The notes under the pieces: model-generated
The model's database searches: none
Told to the model about the DNA's origin: nothing
The model's input: the letters and a program-made list of their open reading frames with translations, nothing else
Position numbers and translations under genes: made by a program
From: Chryseobacterium angstadtii
Lineage (GTDB): Bacteria; Bacteroidota; Bacteroidia; Flavobacteriales; Weeksellaceae
Assembly (NCBI RefSeq): GCF_001045465.1
Contig: NZ_LFND01000007.1
Location: forward strand, 1-64,000
Direction of reading: 5' to 3'
DNA: 64,000 nucleotides
Part shown: positions 62,490-64,000 of the stretch, piece by piece
How the letters are laid out: the number at the start of each line of letters is the position of its first letter
Numbering within the stretch: position 1 is the first letter of the stretch

Positions 62490-63605
62490 ATGAGTCACGG
62501 AAAAATAAGAGAAGATAAAACCTGTCTGAACTGCGGACATCAGGTTGAAGAAAGATTCTGCCCCCATTGCGGGCAGGAAAACGTTGAAAGCCGTCAGCCA
62601 TTCCATTATCTTTTCACTCATTTCATTGAAGACTTCACGCATTATGACGGACAGTTCTGGAAAACCATACAGTACCTCCTGATCCGTCCCGGAAAATTGA
62701 CCAAAGAGTATCTTGCCGGAAAAAGACAGCTTTATGTAGTTCCTGTAAAACTATATATATTCATCAGTTTCCTCACCTTCTTTGTTCCTGCTATTCTTCC
62801 TCACACAGAAGATTCATCTCCAAAAGAAGAGAAAGTGGAAAAAGCAGAAAAACCCAAAGACAATAAGGAAAAAGTATCGGAAGTTTTAAAAGGGCTTAAC
62901 AAAGAAGGTTTTTTATCGAATAAAACGGCCGAAAAAATGAAAAAAGCCATCGATACTTTACATATAAAAGATTCTCTTCAGGCGGCTACAGATAGCGATA
63001 AAAGCAGTGACCTTATGGAAAGTACACTGGATCCTAATCATTCTGCCATCTTAGGCGCTCATAACATGAAAGAGTATGATTCTCTTCAGGAAACGGATAA
63101 AAAGGGACTTTATATTCTGGGCAGGCCATTTGCCGAGAAAATATTTAAATTCAGAGAAGAAGGCTATACAAAAGAACAGATTTTTGCAAAATACAAGGAA
63201 ACCTTCATCCATACCATCCCCAAAGCATTGTTTTTCTATCTTCCCGTTTTTGCATTTTTCCTATGGATGTTCCATAATAAAAAGAAATGGTGGTACTTCG
63301 ATCATGGTATATTTACTCTGCATTATTTTTCTTTTCTTCTACTGTCTACCCTGATCTTTATTCTATTGGTGAAGCTTTCCGATCTACTGCCTGATTACAG
63401 TATTTTAAGTTTGCTTTTTTTCCTTTTATTTACAGCCCTGTTCTTCTACACCTCCATTTATTTTTTTGTGGCCCATCACAGAGTGTACGAAAGCAGAAAA
63501 AGAACAAGTATCCTCAAAGGAATGATCCTGTTTATCATTAATTATCTGGGAATTATGTTCATGCTCATGATATTAATGTACATCAGCTTCATGATGATGC
63601 ATTAA
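62490..63605 (+). CDS. DUF3667 zinc-ribbon membrane protein
   Basis: 371 residues. An N-terminal zinc ribbon has C-L-N-C-G-H and C-P-H-C-G-Q (about 12-31), followed by the DUF3667 core (Y-L-L-I-R-P-G-K-L-T-K-E-Y-L-A-G-K-R-Q-L-Y-V-V-P-V-K). One transmembrane helix follows (about 85-103), then a long charged cytoplasmic loop rich in Lys/Glu (about 105-235) and four C-terminal helices. The family is common in Bacteroidetes, with no assigned function. The 3' end overlaps the convergent gene by four bases. Confidence 0.88.
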   Translation: MSHGKIREDKTCLNCGHQVEERFCPHCGQENVESRQPFHYLFTHFIEDFTHYDGQFWKTIQYLLIRPGKLTKEYLAGKRQLYVVPVKLYIFISFLTFFVPAILPHTEDSSPKEEKVEKAEKPKDNKEKVSEVLKGLNKEGFLSNKTAEKMKKAIDTLHIKDSLQAATDSDKSSDLMESTLDPNHSAILGAHNMKEYDSLQETDKKGLYILGRPFAEKIFKFREEGYTKEQIFAKYKETFIHTIPKALFFYLPVFAFFLWMFHNKKKWWYFDHGIFTLHYFSFLLLSTLIFILLVKLSDLLPDYSILSLLFFLLFTALFFYTSIYFFVAHHRVYESRKRTSILKGMILFIINYLGIMFMLMILMYISFMMMH

Positions 63606-63934
63606 CTGCGTAAAGACTTGCTTGCTCTAAAGCTGGCCAATAAATAATACGCCACAAAAACCGTTGAAAATTTAAGTATGGAAGGGATTGCCAGCTCCAG
63701 ACTGAAAATCAGGGTGCCTATTAAAACCAGAACTCCCATGATCGCAAAAGAAATACCCAGCTTCTGTGGCAGCGTGAAATTGGGTGTATCCAGATAATAA
63801 GCAACTCCCCACGCTATTCCAAAAGCTAGCGCATAATATACATCAAGGCCGATATTTTCAGAACTGTAAAAAAAATAATTGATCAGGAAACTAAGTACCG
63901 TTCCTAAAGCAAAAAACATCAAAGCCTTTTTCAT
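63602..63934 (-). CDS. Small four-helix membrane protein
   Basis: 110 residues with four predicted transmembrane segments (about 5-20, 28-46, 57-78, 83-103), connected by very short loops; the C-terminus is basic. Not recognised beyond a generic small integral membrane protein of Flavobacteriia. Convergent with the DUF3667 gene, sharing four bases. Confidence 0.65.
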   Translation of the reverse strand: MKKALMFFALGTVLSFLINYFFYSSENIGLDVYYALAFGIAWGVAYYLDTPNFTLPQKLGISFAIMGVLVLIGTLIFSLELAIPSILKFSTVFVAYYLLASFRASKSLRS

Positions 63935-64000
63935 ACGCTATATTATAATTGTGCAAAAATAAAGAATTTACTGATCATTTTTAAACGAATGATTGTTAAG

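Noticed and set aside
1-64000. tRNA, rRNA or transposase genes
   Set aside because: No tRNA T-loop-like GGTTCGAATCC, rRNA segment, transposase or integrase motif was recognised by reading; a covariance-model scan would be decisive.

Overview
The window looks like a chromosomal piece of a Chryseobacterium-like bacterium (Bacteroidota, Flavobacteriia, Weeksellaceae). The reasons are the low GC, the many TAnnTTTG (-7) promoter boxes close to start codons, the several proteins ending in type A or type B C-terminal sorting domains of the type IX secretion system (T9SS), the tube protein of a Bacteroidetes-type T6SS, and a grasp-with-spasm RiPP cassette. The species assignment is inference. No tRNA, rRNA, CRISPR array or transposase was recognised.

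Layout. 0-6 kb: the tail of a DsbD-like thioredoxin protein, a seven-blade repeat T9SS cargo, a lone ExbD, an alpha/beta hydrolase, a patatin phospholipase and a second T9SS cargo. 6-15.4 kb: housekeeping genes nrnA, rpmH, ftsE, trmN, an NtrY-like sensor kinase, ribE, pdxA, yceD, rpmF, accB and accC, with compact divergent promoters. 15.4-17.2 kb: a solitary tssD (Hcp) and an unknown neighbour. 17.4-29.2 kb: rocD followed by a surface-glycan block of six glycosyltransferases and a polysaccharide deacetylase, interrupted by a pair of secreted proteins; one of these is a neutral-ceramidase-like enzyme with a tectonin-type propeller inserted in its catalytic domain. 29.4-32 kb: gltX and accA.

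32-35.6 kb: a RiPP cassette consisting of a GG-leader precursor peptide, an ATP-grasp maturase, a small overlapping ORF and a SPASM protein without the radical-SAM cysteines. The interval is bounded on both sides by almost identical terminator palindromes. 36.4 kb: tsf, standing alone. 37.5-51.2 kb: four tandem paralogues of giant secreted proteins (IgGFc-binding-like N-terminus, T9SS type B C-terminus) plus a carboxypeptidase-regulatory-like secreted protein. 51.4-54.1 kb: three of the window's four members of a small secreted two-cysteine family (possibly DUF6759), split by trmB. 54.4-56.7 kb: an eight-half-repeat propeller fused to a papain-like protease. 57-60.3 kb: a DUF1800/DUF1501 pair bracketed by rpsB and a diverged remnant of the rpsB 3' end. 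60.3-62.1 kb: rplM-rpsI-rpsB on the minus strand. 62.5-63.9 kb: a zinc-ribbon DUF3667 membrane protein and a small membrane protein.

How the parts fit: the AccA/B/C, riboflavin, PLP, translation and tRNA-modification genes are the conserved core. The accessory content is almost all envelope or secretion biology: T9SS adhesin-like cargo, surface glycans, a T6SS tube subunit, a possible sphingolipid hydrolase and a modified peptide.
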